From Lenzites betulinus (Eukaryota; Basidiomycota; Agaricomycetes; Polyporales; Polyporaceae): 64,000 bases of DNA. The translations under genes were made by a program, and so were the position numbers. The notes beneath the pieces are model-generated. The model did no database searches, was not told the origin of the DNA, and saw only the letters and a list, made by a program, of their open reading frames with translations. The stretch lies in the NCBI GenBank assembly GCA_022264855.1, contig JABYQU010000054.1, positions 1-64,000 of the forward strand, read 5' to 3'. Shown piece after piece: positions 1 through 11,524 of the stretch (positions are counted from its first letter, which is position 1; the number at the start of each line of letters is the position of its first letter).

Positions 1-1157
1 CCTCCTCGGAGTCTTCGATGAAAACATCCCGCCCCCAGGAAATCTCGGTATGTTCAGCTCTACTTTTCTATCTCTTTATTGAATCCCTCGTAACAACATA
101 CACCACATAGCCGATGAGCTCAGGAACGCTGGCGAGTGCGCGTTTGAATCTCCAGTTGGCTACTCGCTGTCTATGAGCTCTGCAGATCAAGATTCAGCCG
201 TGGTTCAAGGTTCGTCTAGCTCCGCATGGCAAAGAAACTCAATTCTGACCCGCGACACAGCGTATTGTATCGCCGATGAAGTTCAACGCTCACACGACAC
301 CGGATTGAGACAATTCCGCGGCCTCCCCGAGATCGGTAGGTGTTAAATCATCTACATCTGCGCAACCACGAACTCAGACCCCCGAACGATCAGATACCGA
401 GGGTGCATCCGACTGTGTAGGCCCCGAATGCATTGAAGACTTCCGGAAGGATCTTAGCCACAGCGCTCTTGGCCCCAACGCGCGCGACTCGTCCGGATCG
501 GCGCATGATTATCGTTCGGAGCACTTTTTTAAAGAAGATGCACGAGAAGAATTCGGTCACACTTTCGATTACGATAAGTTTTCTGACGCGGCACACGCAC
601 CCGATGTCCAGAATCCCGTACCGCGAGCGGCGTCGTCTGCAATCAACAGTAAGCGAATAGCGGGTTGCGAGCAGGTGTCTTACTCATATATGAATCACAC
701 AGATGCTCCCCCAGACACGGACATAGAGATGGGCTATTACGTTCCTGTCGAGTCTCTTAAGATTCGCGAATACGCTTTCGACAGGCCGACACTGCTCGTG
801 ATGCGCCTGTATTATCTACGCCAGATGCAGTGAGCCCGCTGCTACCTCCTTTAACATATTCCGCTCACGTGCTATCATCTTCTCTACAGTATCCTGACGG
901 AACTGGGAAAACCAGAGGTCTTCAACGACGACGACCCTCTCATTCGTCCTATATTGCACGAGCCCGCAAAGTTCCGTGGCCTCGGGTGGGCTGTTGAGCG
1001 GGGCACCGTCGGGGGGTGGGCGTCCGTGGGCCGCGCAGAGCCTCGGTATATCACCCATTTCGCAGGACGGCCAACACTTCTCTTCGCAGCAGAACGGGCC
1101 CTCCTGAGCAAACTGTCGAAGCGCGCGATCCTTACGATTGACGAGATGGACTTGTAG
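1..1157 (+). CDS. Unrecognised multi-exon gene, 3' part only
   Basis: The gene enters from the left edge. Five exons join with matching phases: 1-47, 111-335, 394-648, 703-829 and 890-1157, with TAG at 1155-1157. The introns have standard ends (for example GTAGGT...CAG, GTGAGC...CTACAG). The visible protein is about 305 residues. It starts Ser/Asp-rich and probably disordered. The last 120 residues look folded, with the stretches REYAFDRPTLLVMRLYYLRQ and RYITHFAGRPTLLFAAERAL. No domain I know fits, no signal peptide or membrane segment is visible, and I propose no function. The splice chain and the codon pattern make it a real gene. The exon edges are good, but the 5' end lies outside the window. 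Confidence 0.72.
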
Positions 1158-1275
1158 CCGGGACGTTTGTCACTATATCAAGGCCAAGGACGCTCTTTGG
1201 AACTCGGTGCCTATCGGGCGTGATTCTGGGGCTCTCACAGTATCGGTCTCGATAGGTGTTTTCATGCTTAGCGTA

Positions 1276-1460
1276 AAGTGTCTACCATTGTTGTTTTCCG
1301 TAACACGCTTCAACAAATGCTGGCCAGCCTCCACCCTGTTATCGTCAATCGCCAGTTCAATTACACACCTCAGTGGAAGGTGCTCCACAGCTGCGCTCGT
1401 TCGAAGCTTTCGAGCCTTTCAAGAGTATCAATGATCTCGTTCTGAACGACTGCTGTCGTA
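1276..1460 (+). pseudogene. Fragment of an F-box/LRR-like gene
   Basis: About 185 bp match the start of the large exon of the F-box gene at 6611-8515 (its bases about 7076-7240), including TTTTCCG, AACA and CTTCAACAAATG runs and the CAGCTGCGCTC run. Compared with that gene, 19 bases are missing between two TTCCAC direct repeats, which shifts the frame. No F-box part and no downstream exon are present. It lies about 120 bp behind the stop of the preceding gene. It is a relic of a duplicated copy and unlikely to make a protein. Confidence 0.75.
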
Positions 1461-1910
1461 CGGTGGCACACACGCCGCGCGTGCGCGGGCACGATGCGTT
1501 ACTGATAAAACACATCAGGTACAGGAACCTGGTGGAATTCATCTGGGACGAGCAGTGATATGAGTAATTACAAGTTGGAATGGGCGGGAGCGAGGCTCGC
1601 ATTGATAGTAGAGAATCAGGAGGGCACCTGGCTTCGCACGACAGGTCCGCAGACTGCGCAGGTCTGCGGATCACACGTTAATACTATCGAGTACGTTACT
1701 GCCCTTGATATCCTTTTGACTACAACGAGCGCAGTCGGGTACGGGGTAGCTGGACGGTGTCGTGCGGGGGCCCCCACCGTGGGCTCAGGCGTATGTAAGG
1801 CTGGTCGTAGTCGGCTTCAGGTTTATGGAGGGCAACGAACACTGAATGAAAGAATGGCTACATATTGGGTGAACTAGAACGTTACTATCATGAATGAGAA
1901 CGCAGATGAA
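1461..1910. other. Gene-free stretch
   Basis: Between the F-box relic and the 3' end of the minus-strand peptidase gene I see no supported gene. The open frames are short and lack splice or motif support. Confidence 0.5.
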
Positions 1911-4494
1911 TCAACCTACTATGCCGAAAACCCAAAATGGTGCTTCAAGATGTTGCTCCCCCGGATGATCGGTAGGGCCCGTCGGGTTGGAAGAGTGAGT
2001 GGTGGATTCAGATTCCGTGGGTTCAGTTTGCACTACTTGAGGGTAGAGAAGTCCGTCCCACACATGTCGCCTCGGACTACTGGGTTCGTCTTCGTGGGGA
2101 ACAGTGGCCATGGCGAGAAAAGGAGCGCATGGCAGATTCACCCGGACAGTTGTCATGTCAAACCCCTGTATCTCCAGAGCAACATACCACAGCGCGATTG
2201 GGTAGTTCTCAATCACCACTGTGTACAAAGGCTCGTTTTCTAGATTCCAGGGACCTGTTGGCAATGGTTTGGTCTGACCGTCGGGAAATACGTTCCGATG
2301 GAGGTGTCTGATGAGCTCCTCTGAAACATATGACACGCTGCTTCCTGAGTCATAGATGTCAACACAAGTCACTCGGAAATCTAGGGGGGGTTATTTGCCC
2401 ACCAGTGTCCAGAATGACTTCTACTCCTCCATCGGGTACGGGACATTTCGACACAACGTTATATGTCTGAGCGCCGCCATCCGAGCCAATTGCTTGTTTC
2501 ATAAGGGTCAAGCCTTTCAAGCGCATGCTCCACGTATTGCTCCGACTCCCTAAAGATTCGGCGGGGACTGGGATCTTGGGGGACCACTCGACCTTCTGAC
2601 TGCAGGGCCAGCGGTTGATTGAGAACCAATCTTCAAGTTGGCTATATAATTGTTCAGATCAGTGAGAACCCACAAGAGACATAAACAGCCAGATAACCCG
2701 AAGCATACCTTTGTGGAATGGCGGTTGGTATATTCGATCCCCTATATCTAGGTGGCGGCCGTAAGACGAAATACAGCACAAAACCGGTCTTTCCCAGGGT
2801 AGTTTTATTAGCTCTAAACTCGAAGTCTGACTAGATAGCATAGGCAATGACGCCACGTTTACATACCGTTTCCGGGGGTAGAAGCTCTTTGTACTGGTCG
2901 AACGCGGACATGAAGCTCTAAAAGTAAATTTTAAAACTTTTCAGTATTGAAGAAACCCACTCGGAGTGCCAAGTGACGCGCAAGGAATCGGTGGTCACAC
3001 ACCGGAGCAGAGGGTGCGCCAACGGCGGTCCCCGAAGGTGGCAAATCTTGTACGCTAGACATTGTAGATCAGTATAAGCGCAGAGGCACAGTGTATAATG
3101 CTTGACCCCACTTAGAAGTTCCCAACCCAATACTTCCGTGGATGCATTCGTGGATCAACCCTCTAGTAGCTCCAAAGCATACTCCAAAGCGGAACTCTGT
3201 TTGAGGAGACCCCCAGAATAGCCCGTTGCTGTCCCATAGAAAACTTCCATTGATTCTTATATCTGCGAGCTCTGGTGCAAGGGTCACAACTGTTGAGAAT
3301 GGTGTCAAGCCGTTGTTCGCCCTGAAACATCAAATGTAAAGCCCAAAGTCTTACAAGCTGATGCGCCACGATCATATTGAACAACTCTGGCAGGAGCCTT
3401 ACTGTCAATGGTGATAAGCTTACTGTCAGACCCTTCACGCCAGCCTGGGCGCGTAGGATCGTCGACGTAGTAGGTCAGTATTGGTTTGGCTGGTGGGTTG
3501 GAATACACGCCGGCGGGCGAAGTGTAATACCCCTGATGATCATATTCACCCGTCACGTCGTCCCTGAAGAACAGTCTGTAGACTGGCGTGGGGAGCGTCG
3601 GGGGAATAGTACTCGCATGATCGTCTTTGAGCCACATGATTCGAAAGTCTTCTGAAAATAGCCAACTGCGAGGAGTGAATATGAATATTAGCAGTGCAAA
3701 ATCACTTCAGGGCTCGTCCCCGCGGTGTGTGTGTGAGGTACAACATAGAGCCTCACCTAATGTTCGAGCCTGGGAGTAGTTTTAGCTTACATTCGTAGCG
3801 CATAACAAACAATATGTTTTGAATCAAGGCGTACCAGTATCCATAATCAAATCTTGGAAAATCTCTGTCTCAGGATCATCATCGGAAGACAACACCCGCT
3901 GACTGTCAGAATGTCCCTCAGGCATCCGAATCGGACGTTCGGTGACGGCCTGTAGCTTCTTTTCAGTCATGACGTACAACGGGCAGCCTCTGAAGGCAGC
4001 TTGAGAGAGCATATATACAATTGACATGGTGTACACCTGCGAGTCTTCAAATCTATGATTCAACTTGCCGCGCGCCGGGGGCTATGACGATGAACGAAAG
4101 TATGAGGGCGGCATAAGTTCGTATGGCCCGTCCTGTCCAAGCCGATCTCTCGATTAGTTCCGCAGATACATAGTTAAACAGTCATGATAGAGAAGAGCCG
4201 GAAACGCACATCGTCATTAGACTGCACGTCTGATGTCTGTTTGAAGGCTTCGTCGGGGGTCTAGTTGTCCATGAACCCTGATTTGTAAGAGCAAATGCTG
4301 CCGTTCTTGTACGACCTGTCCCACTGTCGCTGTAGATGATGATATAACATGAGCTCTCCACGGCAGATAATAATATCAGTTAGGATCGAGAAATGACACA
4401 CCCGTCTTGCCGCTGACCCAAACTGAGGAGGCTTGAGGTTGATAACATAGCCCTGGAGATCTTGTTCGTCGTCTGAGAGTTCAACAGACGACAT
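1911..4494 (-). CDS. Pepsin-like (family A1) aspartic peptidase gene with split catalytic motifs
   Basis: Supported exons: 4494-4402 (acidic N-terminus, MSSVELSDDE); about 4329 onwards; one ending at 3835; 3769-3757 (13 nt); 3665-3355; from 3289 (end unsure); 2917-2867; 2830-2709; 2641-2403; 2344-1911. The first active site DTGSN is assembled across three exons. The flap region YDRGASAF and the GSIGLG motif follow, then an FVLYFVL strand and WSMRLKGL. The second active site ILDTGSSVSYV is again split inside its Gly codon. Both catalytic Asp are present. No signal peptide is seen, unlike secreted fungal A1 enzymes. Odd points: a TAG at 4263-4261 interrupts the otherwise open second exon, the intron 2866-2831 is only 36 nt, and the donor near 3100 is weak. 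The gene may therefore be intact or freshly decayed. A paralogue lies at 30744-33025. The family is firm; expression is not. Confidence 0.72.
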
Positions 4495-6610
4495 GTTGCA
4501 ACGTCTTCGCATTCTCGAGTAGTCCAAGAGCTTAGATGAGACAGGAGACAGACAATCAAGGTGCTGCAAGTGCAGGGTGCGGTGCGTCCACGTTGTCACC
4601 TTAGTAGATGGTGATGGACTTTATAGTACGGTGTCGCTAAATCCGTAGATCCGATTCGGAGAGTTCCCGGTGAAAGAATATCTCACATTTCCTAACACAT
4701 ATCGCACGAGACGGATGAACGGACCGTTGTGTCTGAGTCGTGGTAGAAGGCCATAATGCGCGTCGTATTGGAGAGCCACGGTGAAGCCGGCTCTCGTCGG
4801 ATGCCTGCGCGCTCGCGCACTGGCGCCCAGGCGCCCAAGCCCGGCGGCCTTACTACCTATACGCATGTTTCTTCTTCTCTCACCGTCTGCGTTTCTCGCT
4901 CCTTTCTACAATGGAAAACTCAATTGTGTAATCGCCCAAACCATTCGGCGCGAGGTTCCGGAAGTTAGGGCTTCTGCCGGACGACACGACAAGGTAAGTC
5001 ACTGCGTAAAGCGCAAAATTGCGCCTGGCAATTACCTCAATGTAATGCGGGGTTGCCCCAAGTAGTCTGCGTCCACCTGGAGTAGCACAAACATAACAAC
5101 GATGTGAGGTAGAATGAGCCCCAGCGGTGTAATCGATACATTACCTTTGCATTAATTAGCGCGTAATCTCAGATAACCATATGATAATCCCATATTACAT
5201 GCATCTGGGGTTACGCGCGCGTGCGACATCGTGCTTCGCTTGTTAACGTCTAGTTTATTCCACATTACACTGTCGCTTTCCTTGTGAGATGGAGTACGAC
5301 AATCGCAAGGCCCTAGATGAGCTAGTCTCCGGACGCGCCATATAAATACTGGAAGGCGTTCGCAAGCAGTAAACTCCTTCTCGCGCGTACTCCCATCTTC
5401 CCCTTTCGAGCTAGTACTGTCTTTTGCAATCTCCCCCGGCCGCACGACCTTACAGCCCCCTCCCCCGCTCCCTCTCCTCTTGTCGACTCTCAGTGCTGGC
5501 TTAGCTGCGAGTGCTCGTGATTGCATTTCTCAGTCACAACCGTCATCTGGGCCTCGTCCCATCATGCTTCCGGTACTACTGAGATCAAGATAAAGGTAAG
5601 TGCTCCGGGTCGTATAAGTTCGCTCGATGTTCTATTTGGCATAGTCGACCTCATGATGGCGCCGTCGAGAGATGGCTATGACAGCCCTCGACTTCCAAGC
5701 TTCACCAGAACAGTAAGCCTTTCCCATTCATTCGAAGTCACACGGACCCAAATATCGGTAGTTCGTCATGAGGGTCTTCGCCCTTCAAGACCACTACATC
5801 CTGTAGAAAGGTAAGTTGGCCTTCGTGCATGTAAGTCTGATTCAAATCCTCGACTTCACAGTGCCAGTCGGCGCGCCCGCGACGGTGCTGTCCCACAACA
5901 GTGACGCTGCTCATAAATATGTAGACACTGGGGTGTGTACGTTTCACACCCTCTGACCATACATGTCATGTTGCCTGAACCCCAGCTCACTGACACACGC
6001 GCCCGGACTCGTTAGGCCAGAGTACTGTGATGTTCGACTACATAGTAGGCACCTTGACCGCACCTCAAATACACATTCTATATATTTCTGGCCGCCACAA
6101 GCAGCATCTATGTCTGAATATACACCCCGAGGCCTGCGGCCCTACATGGGCTGTTTACACCCAACGTTTACTCGCGTGAAATGGCGGATTGCCATGAAAT
6201 CCTCACGAATAAACCACAACGTTGCCTGTCTGTAATTTGACGAAGACTCGAACAATGCCACGGTAGTTATGTGGAGTGATACCGGAGTAATGAGGTAGGC
6301 AATTTGACGTGATTACTACCATGATTACCACTGCGAATACCCAACGGAATTTCACGTTGCCTCGGGGGCTCACACGGGATTTCGATCCGTGGCTATGGAG
6401 CGTGCAATCCGACATAGCCGGGGTAATTTCACGCAATGGCAACTTAGCCGTTTACGCAGTGAGTGCGGGTACGCGAGGCAAACGCGTGGGGGGAACGGGG
6501 ACGGCCGGCCGCCTGTAGCACCTACTCCTGCCTGTTCAAACACCTTGCGCTGTTCCACCACCGTCGATGAACGACACCAAACCAGCCATATGTGCTCTAC
6601 AGGAAGGCCC
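4495..6610. other. Gene-free or unresolved stretch
   Basis: No gene can be supported. Two short exon-like pieces with good donors exist on the plus strand near 5530-5595 and 5650-5711. They do not chain into a recognisable protein. Confidence 0.4.
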
Positions 6611-8515
6611 ATGGCTGACTTCCAGTCTGAATACGAAGACCGGATCCGAGCGTGAGTACTACTAGTGTACATCCTTGTACCAGACATAGATCTCGAGTCA
6701 TCCACGCGCGTTCTCTAGTTCGAGTTCGCTACGGTACCTCAACGACGATATCGTCATTGAGATTCTCGAAGTTATGCGTCATACGGGCGGAATGAAGAAC
6801 TTGTCCTTGACATGCAAGTGGTTAAGGGAGATATGCAAACCCTTCATCTTCGAACGAGTGACATGCCGGCGGCCGTGCAATACGAACAAATTCTGCGAGA
6901 GGCTCCCTCGAACTATCTGGCCCCATATCAGGTGAGGATACCTCAAGGCCTTGAGAATCGTATCCTGGCGGTCACCCAGTGCAAATTACTAAGTGCCAAC
7001 ATCTAGAACTATCCACTTCCAGATGGGTTTTGCGTATCCGCAGTACGATGCTTTGCACCAGGGACCAAACTTCGACGCATCCATTGCTGTTTTCCGCAAC
7101 ATGCTTCAACAAATGCCCCTCCTTCACACTGTTTTCGTTGATCGTCAGTTCAGTTATACACCTCGGTGGGAGGTGTTCCACGCCATTCTATCTGTTCCAC
7201 AGCTGCGCTCATTCGGAGCTTTTGGGCCATTCGAGAGTATCGATCAACTCGTTCCGGACGACCGCCCTTTCACCATCGCTCCTCTGATTTCCTTCTCCCT
7301 TAATCATCCCAGACCCTATCGGCAGCTTCGTCCAGCTGTGCCCTCCAAAGTCGAAGCCGCCATCGTTACGGACGTCATTGAACAAGCGTTCGGCACATTG
7401 GAGACCCTCACCCTTTCCACCGAAGCTATTCCGCGGTTCGCAAGTGTACTGTCATATCATCCATGCACGAGGCTGCGGTATCTCTTTCTGGAAGGTGTAC
7501 AGTCTGCATTGACGGCAGCACTTCCGGAACCCATCATCACATCACTCGCATGCCTACCCGTGCTCGAAACCCTCGTTCTGAAACTCATCGCCGACTGCCA
7601 CGCCCGGTATCAGCCCTTGTGGCCCGCCAGTGTTAAGGCAGAGCTTCCCTGGAAGTCGCTCCGCGTACTCACAATCACGTATCCCCATTCCGACGACCAA
7701 ATATTCGTACACCTTCCCCCGACGCTCTCCTCTCTGACGCTCCGCTGCTGGCGGCGGCATCACGTCTGCAAGACCTGGGATTTCCTGCTCGATGAGATCT
7801 CATACCAATGGATTTCCCCCGTCTCCACATCGTCAGAGCTGCTTGCCATCTCCGCTCGCGCTCAATCGCCGCACATCAAAAACCTTGAAATCGAATACGA
7901 GCAAGACCGCAATGATGCCGAATTTCTCAACTTCCTCCCCGTCGCGTTCCCGAACCTCGAGATTCTGACGATATATCGATATCGTATGCTGGACGCCGGA
8001 GATATCAACGTGGTCAGTCAGTTCTCGCTCGCGGTCCCTAGCTCGCACTTCGAGATTTGACATACTGAACAGCATCTCCCCACACAGGAGGAGCTCGGGA
8101 GTATGCTTGCGCCGCTCACGCGTCTTCGCGTGCTCCGTCTGTACCTTGATTATGCCGATCATCCGAAACCTCTCTGGCCATTGGGTGGAATCGACCATAT
8201 GGGATGCGCGCAAGAGCGCGATGTACTGTACAAGACCTTCCAAGCACACGCGGACATTTTGAGTTGCGCGTTATCCCCTTCGCTCGAGGTCGTCTGCTTC
8301 CTCCGCCGCGTCCAGTCCAAGCACGCCTGGCTCCCCTATCGGGCGATCACGGGAGCTGGGGGCCAAAGGAAAGCCCGATACAATGCATCGGCTCTCCGTG
8401 GATATCCCATCAGGTTCGTCTACTTACCGTCCAAGATGTGTTGACATTGATTAATTGATGCAGTATGTATGACGACGATGGTCCTAACGATGCAACGCTT
8501 GAATTACCGAATTGA
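6611..8515 (+). CDS. F-box/LRR-like protein, copy A
   Basis: Five exons with matching phases: 6611-6651, 6719-6931, 7007-8012, 8088-8413 and 8464-8515, giving 545 aa. The F-box-like part is at about residues 14-60 (LRYLNDDIVIEILEVM, then LSLTCKWLREICKPFIFER). The rest is a long run of irregular leucine-rich segments (LETLTL, LRVLTITYP, LSSLTLRCW, LRVLRLYLDY), typical of basidiomycete F-box proteins. Such proteins usually bind Skp1 through the F-box and present substrates to an SCF ubiquitin ligase; the substrate is unknown. The start was chosen because its exon joins in phase to the F-box exon. Intron positions match the copies at 14210 and 36083, so this is one local family. The short fifth exon is shared only with the relic at 42234-42483. 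Confidence 0.85.
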
Positions 8516-11500
8516 CAGTATGCTTAATCCGATGCGGTGCGGATCTGTACCACTACGCTCTCGGTGATAATGAAAATCATGAAGTTCGCAGTTAACGTCG
8601 GGTGTACTATATCACTTCCTCTCGAGCAAGTTCATACTAAAACCGAGCGGCTATATATTTTCATTAGCATGTTCATCTGTGAATGTCGACGAGTGAGCCA
8701 CTGGAAATATGAGAACTTGAAATGTCACGGTAGGCGTCGATGATGCACCGAGACAAACCAGGAACAATACTTAGATGAGCGCCGCATTACAAAGCTAGTC
8801 GAGCGAGGGTGGGACGAGCTAAGGGCAAAGTGAGAACGTGATGCGTGAAGGAGCGACGTTGGCCAGAACGGGGGGGGGGAGCACTTGCAGGCGGCGAGAG
8901 CGAACATATATGTACGAGCACTAGTACTATCATAGTGTAAATTTGATAGAAATCAGCAAGTGCGTGAACGGTGATACTATAACACGGACGAGGCAGCGTA
9001 CGCGAAGGGTAGCACAGCATGCACGGGGAATATTGATGTAAAAGCTATATGCGGCCGACCTGGAATTGCGGGAAATAGAAAGACGCAGCACAAGGCATCC
9101 GACGTGCCGACGCATGCAGCGACCTGGCCGCGGACGTGGGTTGACCAATAAGATGGACAGAACAAAACATACAACCATTAAAAATAAAAAACCATGGGGG
9201 ACGGCGTGAATCGCACGGCGCGCAGATGAGACAGATCCCAGAACCCGGGACGTTTCGCAAACTGAGCACGCTCTGTACAGAACACCGATGGTAAGCGTCG
9301 TGAGCGTCGTCGGATGAACAGTAGATATTGCGCACCTTGCGGACGGTGCGACAGGTCGTGTATGTCTCGACGTTCCTCTGTAGGGTCATGTTCGAGGGAT
9401 CTGACTTGTCGACGAATCAGCGATTCCCCGTTCATTAACCCGCGTTCGAATCCTGCGGTAGTAAGCGGTAGATATCAGCGGCTCCCCATGATCATGACAC
9501 TCGTTCATCTCGGAATAGGAGTACGACGAACCTAGCCGCTTGCCGTTGGTCGCTGAGCTCAGAGTCAAACGGACAGGAGGAGGGGCACGTTCGAGCACGT
9601 TCGGAACGACTAGCGTTCGCGACCGCGCTCGAGAACTAACCAACTCATGAATCGCGTAGCCTAGTCCTACGGCGTATGCGATTCATACGGATTGCCCGGA
9701 TGATGATGAGAGGTGTAACATCTCAAGAGGGACAGGCGTCACACGCCCATCTATGTCCCCCTCACTCTATGTGGCTGAGATAGGCCAGTGTGTGACGTGG
9801 TGGTCCAGCTGTCATCCGTCGTGGACAATACAGTGCAGAGTCGTTTGACAGATAACCGAAGGCGAGCTGAAACCTAGTTATTATTTGAATCATAGAAGTG
9901 GACGTTACGACACAACGGACGCGCATGCCGACATATGCAACATCGATACCGGGCACGCACAAGCCTAGCACGAGCAAGCGGTGCAGCGGGTGACAGTGCT
10001 TCAGAGCCTCTAGAAGTGCGGATCGAGCGGGACCCAAGAGCCCAGCAAAGACGGGACGAGCAGGGAGAGGTTCAACAGCGCGGGTCTCAGATCCAGACGT
10101 CCCAGGTAGAAAATAGCCACAGCTAGCGTGCGAGCATCATCAAGCTGCGCAACGTAAGACGAAGCGGCGAAGTAGACCTACCGTCCTGGATACCTCGGGC
10201 CGACCGACACGAGCCCCAGACAACTGCAATGCGGGGTTGCTGTGCGTGATGGATGTTACCGTGGTCGCATGCGCGTCGTACGTGTCACCGTCTGTGCCAG
10301 AAGACCCGGACTAACCTGGGAGTAGAAATGTGCTTGTTGAGGACAGGGCTGCCGGAGCCGGGCGCCCGTCTCACAGAAGCCGTGCCCAGCGTTCCTAAAT
10401 TCCTACAGATAGCCTTCTGTCAGCGCCCATCGGCGAGAGGACGTTGTGACAGATGGGGATATAGCCCGTTAGGATGGCGTATGGCACATTAGGATGGGTA
10501 TGTAGCCCGTTAGCTAAATGAGGGAGCGAAAGCTTAACTGAGCTCGAACAAGCCCGCGACGCTGCGGGGAGGGGGGAAGCCGCCCCAGGCCTGAAACGGG
10601 GGCGGTGAGGCGGTATATATACGAGAGGGGAAGCGGCCGATGCATCTGGCGATCACTCCATGCCAGTGGCAGGCGGCGGATCCCAATCTGTAACGTATTG
10701 CCGGCGTGCGGGGCGTTGAGTGAGTATGGGGCCGAGGGAGCGGGGCGCGCCCCGATCAAGGGAAAGCAACTAACCACTTCCGCCGCAATCAGGTTTGCGG
10801 GCTCGCTTCAAAGGGCGGGGCCTGATGAAATATGTCTTCGGTGGTGTGCATGCGGATGGCGAGGAACAGCGAGCGGCGGGACAGAGAGGCGGCCGATGGA
10901 TCGGGGGAGAAGGCTGAGGAAGGGCTTGAGTGTATTACAGGGCCTGCCTAACTGAGAAGTGTTGAACCGGGCAATGTGGCATTGCCGGCGCGCAAGCTCG
11001 GATGATCCCAGGTCTGCCCGCGTGGGTGCGTCTTCGTCGGTTCGCAGCCCTTCCACGGCGACGTTTCGCTCTGCGACTCCGAGCTCTCAACAGCTCTGGG
11101 TTTTGCTGCAGGACCTGCACAGACTTGCGCTCAGGCCACAGGGTAGACGCCGGGGGAGTTTAGGGTCGGGCGCGGCAGCTCGGCACTGGCTTACGTGAGC
11201 AGGGGGTACGTGGCGTGTGGGACGGAGATTGGGAGGGATATTGAACTCCTGACTCTTTCCCCATTGTCGGCGCGAGCATCATCGATATCCGAACCCGATC
11301 TCGTACATTCGCACTCCATTTCCCCTCTTCCGTCCAACGACGCCCACCACTCCGTCCCAATCCGGCCCTGCAACTCGCCACTGCAGAAACGTAACCTTGT
11401 TCTCTGCTTCTGTCGCCCGCCCTTCTCACCCTCTCGCAGCCGCGACGGCCTAGCAACCTCGCCCTGCTCGCCCCGACACCATCAATATATCGCTTTTGTC

Positions 11501-11524
11501 CCCGTACCAGCCTGAACGCACCCC
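8516..11524. other. Gene-free stretch, 3 kb
   Basis: No coding chain is supported. It holds one half of a 40-bp dispersed repeat (9135-9174) and a triple TAGCCCGTTAG-like motif near 10464-10512. From about 10550 it becomes GC-rich, running into the upstream region of the next gene. Confidence 0.55.
9135..9174 (-). repeat. Dispersed 40-bp repeat, copy 1
   Basis: The reverse complement of this stretch matches 20338-20377 with 2 mismatches in 40 bases (shared core TTTTGTTCTGTCCATCTTAT). Flanks are unrelated. It is probably a remnant of a transposable element. Confidence 0.7.

Noticed and set aside
5921..5945. GTAGACACTGGGG, reading VDTG, as a third aspartic peptidase fragment
   Set aside because: The surrounding residues do not resemble either A1 paralogue and the intron position inside the Gly codon is absent.
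9440..9465. GTTCGAATCC, a tRNA B-box-like sequence
   Set aside because: No A box at a proper distance and no cloverleaf stems on either strand.
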